Shown: piece by piece, positions 8,146-16,733 of the stretch | Layout of the letters: each line of letters opens with the position of its first letter | Numbering within the stretch: position 1 is the stretch's first letter | NCBI RefSeq assembly: GCF_052050035.1 | Contig: NZ_CP189882.1 | Span: forward strand, 372,001 to 436,000 | Length of the DNA stretch: 64,000 nucleotides | Source of the DNA: Symbiopectobacterium purcellii_A | GTDB taxonomy: Bacteria; Pseudomonadota; Gammaproteobacteria; Enterobacterales; Enterobacteriaceae | Reading direction: 5' to 3' | Position numbers and translations under genes: made by a program | The notes under the pieces: generated by a model | Told to the model about the DNA's origin: nothing | The model's database searches: none | What the model saw: the letters and a program-made list of their open reading frames with translations, nothing else

Positions 8146-9456
8146 GGAGACTGTAAAATAATCTGTGTAAATGGCATTTTGAGGAAAACCTTCAAAGGAT
8201 AACAAAATGCCTATCAGCAACGAACTTATTGACCAACTGCTTCAAGATTGTCACTCCCCTCAGGATCTGCTGGGTGAATCAGGCCTACTCAAGGTGCTGA
8301 CTAAAAGACTGGCGGAACGGGTTCTTGAAGCTGAGATGGAGATGCACCTTGGGTATGCTAAGCATGACCCGGCTGGTAATCATTCAGGCAACTCACGCAA
8401 TGGCAAGACATCCAAGAGCGTACGTAGCCAAAATGGGGAGATCGAGCTCGATATTCCGCGCGACCGCAACAGTACCTTCGAGCCGACACTGATCGGTAAG
8501 CACGAAAAACAGCTTAACGGCTTCGATGACCGCATTATTTCTCTCTATTCCAGAGGGTTATCAACCCGTGATATTCAGGCACACTTTAAAGAAGTCTACG
8601 GGGTCGATGTTTCCGCTGGCTTCATTTCTCAAGTGACCAATGCTGTGATGGATGAAGTTAAGCGCTGGCAGCAACGGCCGCTGGATGCGCTTTATCCCAT
8701 TGTTTACCTTGACTGTATTGTTGTCAAAAGCCAGGACGGCGGAGCCGTGGCCAACAAGTCTGTTTATCTGGCCCTCGGCGTCAACGGCCAGGGCGAAAAA
8801 GAGCTGCTGGGGCTATGGATAGCCAAAACTGAGGGGGCCAAGTTCTGGTTATCTGTGATGACAGAACTGAAAAATCGTGGGCTAAAGGACATCTTCGTCG
8901 CCTGCTGCGATGGCCTGAAAGGCTTTCCTGATGCCATTGAAGCTGTTTACCCGCATACGCGGGTACAGCTCTGCATTGTGCATCAGGTGCGGAACTCGCT
9001 GCGCTACGTCGGCTGGAAAGAGCGTAAGGCCGTTGCTGCTGACCTGCGCACCATCTATAGTTCCGCAACGCTAGAGGGCGCTGAAGAGGCCCTGGATGCC
9101 TTCGCGGCCAAATGGGATGAACAGTTCCCGACGATCAGCCCATCGTGGAGAAATAATTGGGAACGTCTCATCGTCATTTTTGACTTTCCGCCGGAGATCC
9201 GCAAGGTTATCTACACCACCAACGCGATAGAGTCGTTAAATGCTTCATTGCGCAAGATAACGAAAACGCGACGAATATTTCCAACGGATGACTCGGTGAT
9301 AAAATTACTCTATCTAGCCTTGCATAATATCTCTGCTAAATGGACCTTGCCAATCAGAGACTGGAAACCTGCTATGAGCCAATTCATGTTGATGTATGGA
9401 GAACGAATCTCCGGTTAAGCAATGGAGCCATTTACACAAAATTCTTTACAGACTCC
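8146..9456 (+). mobile_element. IS256-family element, copy 1, complete
   Basis: The 1311-bp element has inverted ends GGAGACTGTAAAATAATCTG at the left and the complement of GGAGTCTGTAAAGAATTTTG at the right. It encloses one intact transposase gene. The flanks (ISL2 fragment on the left, an IS630 end on the right) share no 8-bp target duplication. The copy therefore probably reached its present flanks through recombination between IS copies rather than simple insertion. Confidence 0.92.
8207..9418 (+). CDS. IS256-family transposase, full length
   Basis: This 403-residue mutator-type (MULE) DDE transposase starts MPISNELIDQLLQD behind AAAGGATAAC. It shows the family blocks LGYAKHDPAGNHSGNSRNG, LYSRGLSTRDIQAHFKEVYG, PIVYLDCIVVKSQDGG (first catalytic Asp), DIFVACCDGLKGFPDAI (second Asp) and YTTNAIESLNASLRKITK (Glu region). 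Nothing in the frame suggests inactivation, so it is the most plausibly active transposase in the window. Copy 2 (44.7-47.2 kb) is interrupted and a third fragment lies at 11627-11953. Confidence 0.95.
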   Translation: MPISNELIDQLLQDCHSPQDLLGESGLLKVLTKRLAERVLEAEMEMHLGYAKHDPAGNHSGNSRNGKTSKSVRSQNGEIELDIPRDRNSTFEPTLIGKHEKQLNGFDDRIISLYSRGLSTRDIQAHFKEVYGVDVSAGFISQVTNAVMDEVKRWQQRPLDALYPIVYLDCIVVKSQDGGAVANKSVYLALGVNGQGEKELLGLWIAKTEGAKFWLSVMTELKNRGLKDIFVACCDGLKGFPDAIEAVYPHTRVQLCIVHQVRNSLRYVGWKERKAVAADLRTIYSSATLEGAEEALDAFAAKWDEQFPTISPSWRNNWERLIVIFDFPPEIRKVIYTTNAIESLNASLRKITKTRRIFPTDDSVIKLLYLALHNISAKWTLPIRDWKPAMSQFMLMYGERISG

Positions 9457-9491
9457 ATATGGTGTAATCAAAATTAAGTCGCTTGGCTATA
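9455..9491 (+). mobile_element. IS630 right-end scar
   Basis: These 37 bases are identical to the right terminus of the complete IS630 copies (CCATATGGTGTAATC through TTGGCTATA). The rest of the IS630 is absent and IS256 abuts it, sharing the CC. It marks a former IS630 insertion in istB whose body was removed in a deletion or recombination. Confidence 0.85.
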
Positions 9492-10319
9492 TCTTTCAGT
9501 CGATAGCTTTGACCGCTGATTTGCGCGATATGCGCATGGTGAAGCAGCCGATCCAGCATCACCGCCGTCAGCGTTTCATCATCTCCGAATGTCCCCGACC
9601 ACTGGGTAAACGGCAGGTTGCTGGTCAGGACCACGCTGCCTGACTCATACCGTTTAGCGATAACCTGGAAGAACAGATTGGCTTCCATTTTACCGAAGGG
9701 AAGGTAGCCAACCTCATCTATGATCAACAACTTAGGCTTACCCACAACGCGATTAAGATAGCTTTTTAACTCCCCCTGACGATGTGATGCGAGCAGCTGT
9801 AGCATCAGATCTGCGGCTGTGACGAACCGAATACTCATTCCGGCCATCGCGGCTCTGTAGCCGAGTGCTGTCGCCAGGTGCGTTTTACCTACCCCGGACG
9901 GACCCAGCAAGACCAGGTTCTCCTGACCCTCGATAAACGCCAGCCCGGCCAACTCCTGGATCTGACTGCGAGGTACGCCACTCGCAAAGGCGAAATCAAA
10001 CTGCTCCAGCGTCTTGATCACCGGTAGGCCTGATAAACGCAAAATATAGCCAACCGACTTAAAAATGATTACATCCTATGCCCTGATATGCGGCAAAGAA
10101 GCATAGCTGGCTGTTATCAAAATAATGTCGCTTGGCTATAGTCTGCCGGCGCCGTTCGTTCAGCCCATCATGCTGAAGCTGTAAAGCAGCTTCAAGGAAG
10201 TCGGCATGAGTGCCGTTGCTGTCGATCGTCGTCTGAGCAACGGCGGGCCACTCAGCCGGTAATCTATCGAGCTTAAGCTGCTCGCAGAGCGCTGCGATAC
10301 GATCATGCTGGAGGTTCAT
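9492..10319 (-). pseudogene. istB: IS21 transposition helper ATPase IstB, interrupted
   Basis: The segment after the MITE carries Walker A (LLGPSGVGKTHLATALG) and Walker B (PKLLIIDEVGYLPFG) of the IstB AAA+ ATPase, which activates IstA. The N-terminal segment (from the ATG at 10319, MNLQHDRIAALCEQLKLD to ERRRQT) is separated by MITE-2. Removing the MITE with one TA restores the frame RRRQT-I-LRLSGLPVIKTL. The C-terminus is cut after SYRLKD by the IS630 scar. Confidence 0.88.
10045..10140. mobile_element. MITE-2 copy 2 in istB
   Basis: This 96-bp copy (including TA on both sides) is in the opposite orientation to copy 1 and differs from it by only a few bases. Its exact removal restores the istB frame, which proves insertion at TA. 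Confidence 0.9.
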
Positions 10320-11541
10320 GCTTCTACCTCCAGTAGCGCCTGATACGTAGCCAACGGGTGCTGGAGACTCTCTGTGGGTATGGGGAGCGAGCAACTCGCC
10401 GGTACCGGTGGAGGCAATGCCAGTGTTATCTTCGGCAATGGCAACAACGCAGCCCGCTCACGCGGCATGCGTTGTTCAGGCGGAATACCGGTGGTGCCAT
10501 GTTTACGGGTGTTGGCAACGGTGATCAACCACTCACCAATGCGTGCATTAGCCGCGGGGACGTCCAGTATCAGCCCAGCCTGGCGAAACGTGGCGGCAAG
10601 CGGCACAACAAAGCTGTTCTTGAGGTAATGGTTGAAGCGTTCGACCTGCCCTTAGTCTTGGCGCGGTAGGGACGGCAAACTTTAGGCGTAAAGGCATACT
10701 TCTCAGCCAGTTGCATCAACTGTGAGTTCCAGCGATGCTTGCCGGGCCCGTAGACATCACGCTCAATAATGATGGCCTTGGCGTTGTCGAACAGCAACTA
10801 ATGCGGAGTTCCGCCAAAGAACTTAAGTGCAGACTCAATGCCGTCACACCAGGCTGCGGACTCCTGGTTGCTGTAGAACTTGACGAAAGTCGCCCGGCTC
10901 CAGCCCAGCGTAGCGACGAAGGCCAGCAACGTGTTATGGCCCTGCCTGACGATGGTGAAATCAACCTGCATCTGTACGCCGGGTTCGGTCTCAAAGCGCG
11001 TGACCGCCTCAGTAACGGGCTGCTTCATGGGGTGGGCTTTGTTGAATAATTTAACCGTTTGATTTACATCTTCTTTAGTTAGAATGCATTTACAGAGAAT
11101 GTATTTTGTTAGAACGACAAATCAAATAGTTAGCACAATAAAAAGCATTCCGAGAGGAAAAATTAGTCGTTGAAATTTTATAATGCTTATATAAATCAGT
11201 ATCTTAAATTATTCAACAAAGCCCATGGGGTGTAGAAATGCGGTAAGCATGCTATAGCCGCCATCATATCCCCGTTGGCCTATCTCGCGCAGCAGCACAC
11301 TGGCCGGTATCCACTGTGGTCTGGCAGCAGCAACGCGCTCGAGAACATACGGCTTGAACGGGTCAAGCTTGCATGTTCTAGGCATACGCGGCTTGTAACG
11401 CATGTCAGCCACCGGTAGTGGACTACGGATATATCGTCGAACGGTCTCGCGGGAGCATGAAAGCTGCCGCGCGATGGCGCGGATGGACATGCCTTGATGG
11501 TGTAAAACGTGAATCTCCACTCTGGTCTCCAATGTCATCAT
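10316..11541 (-). pseudogene. istA: IS21 transposase IstA, multiply broken
   Basis: The N-terminus (MMTLETRVEIHVLHHQGMSI, with HTH ARQLSCSRETVRRYI) is separated from the DDE core by MITE-1 at 11035-11223. The core begins PGVQMQVDFTIVRQG with the first catalytic Asp. A TAG follows FFGGTPH (near 10800) in the middle of the core. A one-base deletion near 10640 shifts AKTKGKVERFNHYLKN-type sequence out of frame. The C-terminal piece VPLAATFRQAGLILDVPAAN is open to 10316 and overlaps the istB start (ATGA). Three independent lesions mean it is long dead. Confidence 0.87.
11035..11223. mobile_element. MITE-1 copy 2 in istA
   Basis: 189 bp, flanked by the 9-bp duplication CATGGGGTG (11026-11034 and 11224-11232). 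Orientation is opposite to copy 1. Excision with one duplication joins AFLHP-MKQPV in the istA frame. Confidence 0.92.
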
Positions 11542-11626
11542 TGGCAGTGCCTTAAAACTGCCATTTTTACCCTAGGTGGGTCAGATTTACATCGGCAGGT
11601 GGGCCAGTTTTACATCGGTAGCGACA

Positions 11627-11953
11627 GTTATCTTGCGCAATGAAGCATTTAACGACTCTATCGCGTTGGTGGTGTAGATAACCTTGCGAATCTCCGGCGG
11701 AAAATCAAAAATGACGATGAGACGTTCCCAATTATTTCTCCACGATGGGCTGATCGTCGGGAACTGTTCATCCCATTTGGCCGCGAAGGCATCCAGGGCC
11801 TCTTCAGCGCCCTCTAGCGTTGCGGAACTATAGATAGTGCGGAGGTCAGCAGCAACGGCTTTACGCTCTTTCCAGCCGACGTAGCGCAGCGAGTTCCGCA
11901 CCTGATGCACGATGCAGAGCTGTACCTGCGTATGCGGGTAAACAGCTTCAATG
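11627..11953 (-). pseudogene. Internal fragment of an IS256 transposase gene
   Basis: About 109 residues of the IS256 transposase (IEAVYPHTQVQLCIVHQVRN to NAIESLNASLRKIT) are preserved between the IS21 terminus on one side and the IS30 terminus on the other. It is almost identical to copies 1 and 2. Both ends are cut by other IS elements. Confidence 0.9.
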
Positions 11954-12398
11954 CCCCATTCCCACTCGAAACGCAACAAAGTGACCCACTTGCCAGAGTC
12001 GGATAAAATCACCGTTCTGGCCATACTGGAGAGCCTGTTGCATGCAGGGAAAACATCTGACTCAGAAAGAACGGTTCTACATCGAAAAGCGGCGTGGTGA
12101 AGGTGTCAACCAAGCTACCATTGCCAGAGAGCTTGCTCTGCCTCGCTCGACCATCAGCAGGGAACTCAGACGCAATACCGACCCTACTTTCAATGGTGTC
12201 TACTGCTGTAGAAGGGCGGACACTCTGGCCCGGGAACGCCGTCATAAGCCTCTGCCAAACAATGCTTTTTACCAGTTGGAGCCACACATTCAGAACTTCA
12301 TCAGGCAGGCGCTTTCCACTCACTCTTCACCTGAAATCATCAGTGGCCGTTTGCACCTGGAATTCGGTATACCTGTCAGCAAGAATACGCTATATCGC

Positions 12399-13282
12399 TA
12401 TAGCTAAACGACTTAATTTTGATTACATTATTTAAATGAGCTATTCAATTGATTTTAGACGTAAAGTGATATCTACACGGAAAAACGAAGGGTTGAGTAT
12501 CCGAGAAACAGCGAAGCAATTTCGGATTGGCCCTGCCTCTGTATCGCGTTGGATTAATCAAATAGAGTCAAAAGCATCGACCACGCGTCAGCGAAAGATC
12601 GATAAATCCGAGTTGATAAAAGATGTTGAACAATATCCAGATGCTTACCAAAAAGAACGTGCAGAGCGTTTTGGCGTTTGTCAGAAGGCCATTTGGCAAG
12701 CGCTTAAAAAGCTGGGATTGACCTATAAAAAAAACTCTACGTCATCCGAAAGCCGACGAAAACGCCCGGCAGGGATTTCAACAAAAAAAACAACAGTATG
12801 AAAAAGAAGGTAAACCTATTGTTTTTATTGATGAAAGTGGTTTTTCACACGATGCCCCACGGACTCACGGCTATTCCCCAAAAGGTCAACGGTGTTTTGG
12901 CCTGAAGAACTGGGGAGCTAGGGGAAGAACAAATGTTATCGGCGCTTTATTAGGCACAACGCTGTTTGCTATCGGATTATTTGATATCAATATTAACAGC
13001 GATGTTTTCTATGCCTGGGTCACACAAGTCCTTATCCCAGTACTCCCTAAAAACAGTGTAATCATGATGGACAATGCCACTTTTCACAAAAAACATAATA
13101 TTCAACAAGTCATCATCGATGCAGGGTATATGGTGGAGTATTTGCCTACATATTCGCCAGATCTTAACCCAATTGAGCATAAATGGGCACAAGCAAAAAG
13201 CAAAAAAAGAGAGATGGGTTGCGATACAGAGAGTTTGTTCTCAGTCCATATGGTGTAATCAAAATTAAGTCGCTTGGCTATA
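12399..13282 (+). mobile_element. IS630-family element, copy A (in IS30)
   Basis: 884 bp including the TA at both ends. The left terminus is TATAGCTAAACGACTTAATT and the right terminus ends AAGTCGCTTGGCTATA. Excision restores the IS30 frame (LYR-Y-ILQERQ). Six such copies in the window are nearly identical, indicating recent expansion. Confidence 0.93.
12436..13257 (+). CDS. IS630-family transposase, two overlapping frames (copy A)
   Basis: The first frame (12436-12801) has the HTH domain (IRETAKQFRIGPASVSRWI, FGVCQKAIWQALKKLG). The second frame, open to 13257, has the DDE_3 catalytic residues in PIVFIDESGF, VIMMDNATFHKK and PDLNPIEHKWAQ. Natural fusion of the two needs a +1 (or -2) shift at or after an A8 tract at 12727-12734, where the frames read TYKK and then TLRHPKADENARQGF. 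Because every copy has eight A here, transcriptional or ribosomal slippage is a more likely explanation than a chance mutation. Confidence 0.8.
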
Positions 13283-13818
13283 TATCCTGCAGGAGAGACA
13301 GGCTGGCGGGGAGCTATATCAGCAACTTCCTCATCGGGGAAAACGTTACAGGTACAATGCCGAAAACCTCAAATCAGGCCCTATTCCCAACCGTGTTGGT
13401 ATTGAGTATCGCCCAGCTCAAGCCGAGCTTAAACAGGAGCCTGGCCACTTCGAAATTGACACTATTTTTGGCAAAGACCAGAAGTCATTCTTGTTAACCA
13501 TCGTAGATAACGCATTGAAAACCGTCATCATTCGCAAACTGCCTAATAAGCGTGCGGAGACTGTGGTTGCTGCTTTCAGGGACATTGAAGCTAATACCTT
13601 TTGCAAGTTTAAGACCCTAACAGCTGATAACGGCCCTGAATTCGCTCTGCACGAGCAAATTACTCAAATCACAGGGGCGCAGGTCTACTTTGCCCATCCT
13701 TATCATTCCTGGGAGAGGGGCTTGAATGAGCACACCAACGGGCTGATACGACGTTTTTACCCAAAGGGAACAGACTTCAGTCAGGTCAGTCATCGTAAGA
13801 TTGCCGAACTCGAACACA

Positions 13819-14702
13819 TATAGCCAAGCGACTTAATTTTGATTACACCATATGGACTGAGAACAAACTCTCTGTATCGCAACCCATCTCTCTTTTTTTG
13901 CTTTTTGCTTGTGCCCATTTATGCTCAATTGGGTTAAGATCTGGCGAATATGTAGGCAAATACTCCACCATATACCCTGCATCGATGATGACTTGTTGAA
14001 TATTATGTTTTTTGTGAAAAGTGGCATTGTCCATCATGATTACACTGTTTTTAGGGAGTACTGGGATAAGGACTTGTGTGACCCAGGCATAGAAAACATC
14101 GCTGTTAATATTGATATCAAATAATCCGATAGCAAACAGCGTTGTGCCTAATAAAGCGCCGATAACATTTGTTCTTCCCCTAGCTCCCCAGTTCTTCAGG
14201 CCAAAACACCGTTGACCTTTTGGGGAATAGCCGTGAGTCCGTGGGGCATCGTGTGAAAAACCACTTTCATCAATAAAAACAATAGGTTTACCTTCTTTTT
14301 CATACTGTTGTTTTTTTTGTTGAAATCCCTGCCGGGCGTTTTCGTCGGCTTTCGGATGACGTAGAGTTTTTTTTATAGGTCAATCCCAGCTTTTTAAGCG
14401 CTTGCCAAATGGCCTTCTGACAAACGCCAAAACGCTCTGCACGTTCTTTTTGGTAAGCATCTGGATATTGTTCAACATCTTTTATCAACTCGGATTTATC
14501 GATCTTTCGCTGACGCGTGGTCGATGCTTTTGACTCTATTTGATTAATCCAACGCGATACAGAGGCAGGGCCAATCCGAAATTGCTTCGCTGTTTCTCGG
14601 ATACTCAACCCTTCGTTTTTCCGTGTAGATATCACTTTACGTCTAAAATCAATTGAATAGCTCATTTAAATAATGTAATCAAAATTAAGTCGTTTAGCTA
14701 TA
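13819..14702 (-). mobile_element. IS630-family element, copy B (in IS30, opposite orientation)
   Basis: 884 bp with the same termini as copy A in reverse. Its transposase frames lie at 14665-14300 (HTH part) and on to 13843 (DDE part), with the same A8 tract (T8 on the plus strand near 14366-14375). It lies 536 bp from copy A in inverted orientation, so the IS30 segment between them could invert. Confidence 0.93.
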
Positions 14703-14818
14703 CTCAATACAAGGGGCAGAAAATCGCTGGGCTATCGTTCCCCCAATGAGGTATTTTTAACGCACTTACTGGTGGCATAAGCCTCTACCGTTTTGTTGCG
14801 TTTCGAGTGGGAATGGGG

Positions 14819-15390
14819 CTCCAGCCATCCGGCTTCATAGCCTTTGTCCAGACAGAGGCGGAGCTTTCTGCCGCGTCTGCCCGTCTGAAGGGCGTCGAGA
14901 GTATCAGCAACCAGCTTTATGTCGTGGGTATTTGCCCCTGAGACAACCAGAGAGAGGGGAAGCCCGTTCGCATCGGTCATCAGGCTACGCTTTACACCCT
15001 GTTTCCCCCGGTCTGTGGGATTCCGTCCTGTTTTTTTGAGCCTGCCAGCGGTGACTTCGTCATACAACCATCCATCGACAGCCATGACCAGTCGATAGCA
15101 TCCAGCTGCTCGCAGGCCAGCAACCCGTTCTGCCAGAACCGTTCAAAAACTCCTGCATCCCGCCACTCCTGGAAGCGGCGGTGAGCGGAGCTTGACGAGC
15201 ATATCCCGGTGGCATTCAGGGCATTCCACTGGCAACCCGTTCTGAGCACAAAGAGAATGGCGTTCATTGCGGCACGATTATCAACCCGCCTGCGATGCGT
15301 ACCCAGCGGATGGTGGGTTTTGTGTTCCGGGAGCAACGGAACCATTTTCCCCCAGAGTTCATCGCTGATCTGCCACTTATTGCTTGCCAT
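14819..15390 (-). pseudogene. IS5-family transposase, 3'-truncated
   Basis: The gene begins MASNKWQISDELWGKMVPL behind GAGGGAAGT. It continues through PLGTHRRRVDNRAAMNAILF and FERFWQNGLLACEQLDAIDW to SPLAGSKK. A -1 shift at an A7 tract then leads into TGRNPTDRGKQGVKRSLMT and SLVVSGANTHDIKLVADTLD. The A7 heptamer is conserved in copy 2, consistent with programmed frameshifting known in this IS5 subgroup. Coding ends artificially at KGYEAGWLE, where IS30 sequence takes over, so the C-terminal part with the catalytic Glu is missing. Confidence 0.87.
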
Positions 15391-15447
15391 ACTTCCCTCA
15401 GAAATTGCCATTACTTATTAACTGACAATTCCTTTTGGGATAGGTTC
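14819..15447 (-). mobile_element. IS5-family element, copy 1, 3'-truncated by IS30
   Basis: The 5' terminus is GAACCTATCCCAAAAGGAAT read from 15447 on the minus strand, followed by TAA as one side of the expected 3-bp target duplication. The other end is lost at 14818/14819, where IS30 begins. Compare the complete-length copy 2 at 42850-44612. Confidence 0.88.
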
Positions 15448-15512
15448 TAAGAACCGGCAATGCGACACAGTTCACTGATACTGGTTTCACCATGTCGTCT
15501 TAATTTCACTGC

Positions 15513-16385
15513 TTAAGGCATAAATTTCTCAAGCGCTGAAAGTGAGAATTGCAATGCATCATGCTGTGCCACTTTAGCGCTCAAAGGATGCACATTGATC
15601 GTTGCCGGATCCGTCCCCATCGATGGATCAATCGCAGACAAAAGCGTAAGAATAGCCCTGCATAACAGCCGGTAATTGATGTGATGATCGCTCGTGAAAT
15701 GGACACCTTCTCGATATAACACCGAGTGGTCCTTTGCACGCGTCAGTTCAATACGGATGATAGATTTTTCACCATGCCGAATTTCCATACCAGAAATATA
15801 ATAGTCTGCCTGTGATTTTTCGATTGCAGACAGATAGCTACTGTAATCCTGGACGCTACGCGTCAGACAAGACGAAACAACGTTAATGGGCAAATCCAGA
15901 CAATGCAACCAATCAATCAATTGATCGTGAAGTGAAATAGCTTGGTACCGATGCTGCATTTCAAAGATAAACAATGCAATATTGCATGCTCTCTTATAAA
16001 CGGGAGCATCAGAGACGGTCATGTCATTGTGGCTCACGGGTAAGGCAGGCTGAGCCGTTATAGCAGGGAGATTGGCGATCTGAACCTCAGGGACAAAACG
16101 ATAGCCCTTGCCGTAGATGTTATCGATGAATCTGTTTTTTCTTGAGTGACCCAACGTGCGGCGCAAGACATAAATACACCGCGTCAAAGACTCATCGGAG
16201 ACCAATCCCCCTTTCCACACATGTTCAATTATTGCATCTTTTAAAATAACGGTATGTGCGTTTTGTAGCATAAAGGACAATACAGCACTCTCTTTAGGCG
16301 CTAAATAGATAGCGCCTTTATCTTTTGTCAGTAATTGACCATTATGAAAAGAAAAACCTTTAAATATAAATTGATGAAATTTCAT
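15513..16385 (-). CDS. hilA: HilA-like winged-helix T3SS regulator, shorter than HilA
   Basis: This 290-residue protein has an OmpR/PhoB-type DNA-binding domain at about residues 20-100 (APKESAVLSFMLQNAHTVIL, SDESLTRCIYVLRRTLG, FIDNIYGKGYRFVPEV). A middle domain follows with ADYYISGMEIRHGEKSIIRI and ELTRAKDHSVLYREG, as in HilA/CadC-like regulators. Salmonella HilA has about 553 residues, so the TPR-rich C-terminal half is absent here. HilA activates the prg/org and inv/spa operons in Salmonella; position beside the prg-org genes supports the same job. The stop lies 65 bp from an IS5 end, and the truncation could be an old IS-associated event. A function in the short form is plausible but unproven. 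Confidence 0.7.
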   Translation of the reverse strand: MKFHQFIFKGFSFHNGQLLTKDKGAIYLAPKESAVLSFMLQNAHTVILKDAIIEHVWKGGLVSDESLTRCIYVLRRTLGHSRKNRFIDNIYGKGYRFVPEVQIANLPAITAQPALPVSHNDMTVSDAPVYKRACNIALFIFEMQHRYQAISLHDQLIDWLHCLDLPINVVSSCLTRSVQDYSSYLSAIEKSQADYYISGMEIRHGEKSIIRIELTRAKDHSVLYREGVHFTSDHHINYRLLCRAILTLLSAIDPSMGTDPATINVHPLSAKVAQHDALQFSLSALEKFMP

Positions 16386-16733
16386 TTTTACTATTCCTTA
16401 CGAAATAGAGGCATAACTTTGCGCAATAAAGGAATAACACATACAGTCACCTAACAGGTGCTATTCCCAACAAGCGGTAATGACTTTACTTCGGTTTTTT
16501 AGAGCAAACAAATGAAATACTGCTTAAAACGTTTTCAGGCATATCAGCAGAACAAAAGTGGCAGAGCCAACGTCACAGATAATATACGAGAATCGATAAT
16601 TTTAATCACCGAATTCATTGGTAAGTCCAGGCCAATGCACTAAAAATCCCGAGTAAAAAAAACAACACCTTCATCAATATAAAATACTGCAAAGATAGTA
16701 AAAATTAAAATTTAGTATCGCCAAACAGAAATA
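16386..16733. other. Intergenic region upstream of the HilA-like gene
   Basis: These 348 bases hold no convincing gene. The stretch is AT-rich, especially 16660-16735, and should contain the regulator's promoter and the 3' end of the org operon transcript. I see no clear hairpin terminator or recognisable operator. Confidence 0.5.

Larger units (their letters stand above)
9492..11626 (-). mobile_element. IS21-family element, 3'-truncated and carrying two MITEs
   Basis: It contains istA and istB in the usual overlapping order. Just upstream of istA (11570-11626) are repeated GATGTAAA-CTG-CCCACC-type motifs, the multiple terminal repeats of IS21 ends. The istB end is lost at the IS630 scar (9491). 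MITE-2 copy 2 interrupts istB and MITE-1 copy 2 interrupts istA. The right end was inserted into, or joined to, an IS256 fragment at 11626/11627. Confidence 0.85.
12042..14780 (+). pseudogene. IS30-family transposase, split by two IS630 copies
   Basis: Three segments join in frame when each IS630 is removed leaving one TA. Segment 1 is the HTH region (HLTQKERFYIEKRRGEG, ATIARELALPRSTISRELRR) to KNTLYR. Segment 2 runs ILQERQAGGELYQQLPHRG to IAELEHI and includes the DDE core (GHFEIDTIFGKDQ, LTADNGPEF, LNEHTNGLIRRFYPKGTDF). Segment 3 is RGRKSLGYRSPNEVFLTHL to the stop at 14780. Apart from the insertions the frame is intact, so this IS30 was probably functional until the IS630 copies arrived. Confidence 0.9.
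11954..14818 (+). mobile_element. IS30-family element carrying two IS630 insertions
   Basis: Terminal inverted repeats CCCCATTCCCACTCGAAACG (left) and its complement (right, ending at 14818) bound an element of about 1.1 kb once the two IS630 copies are subtracted. The left flank is an IS256 fragment and the right flank is an IS5 fragment, with no shared target duplication. At least one side was therefore rearranged after insertion. Confidence 0.88.

Noticed and set aside
12436..12801. IS630 first frame as a complete stand-alone transposase
   Set aside because: It holds only the HTH domain; the DDE residues are in the next frame, so it is one part of a two-frame gene.
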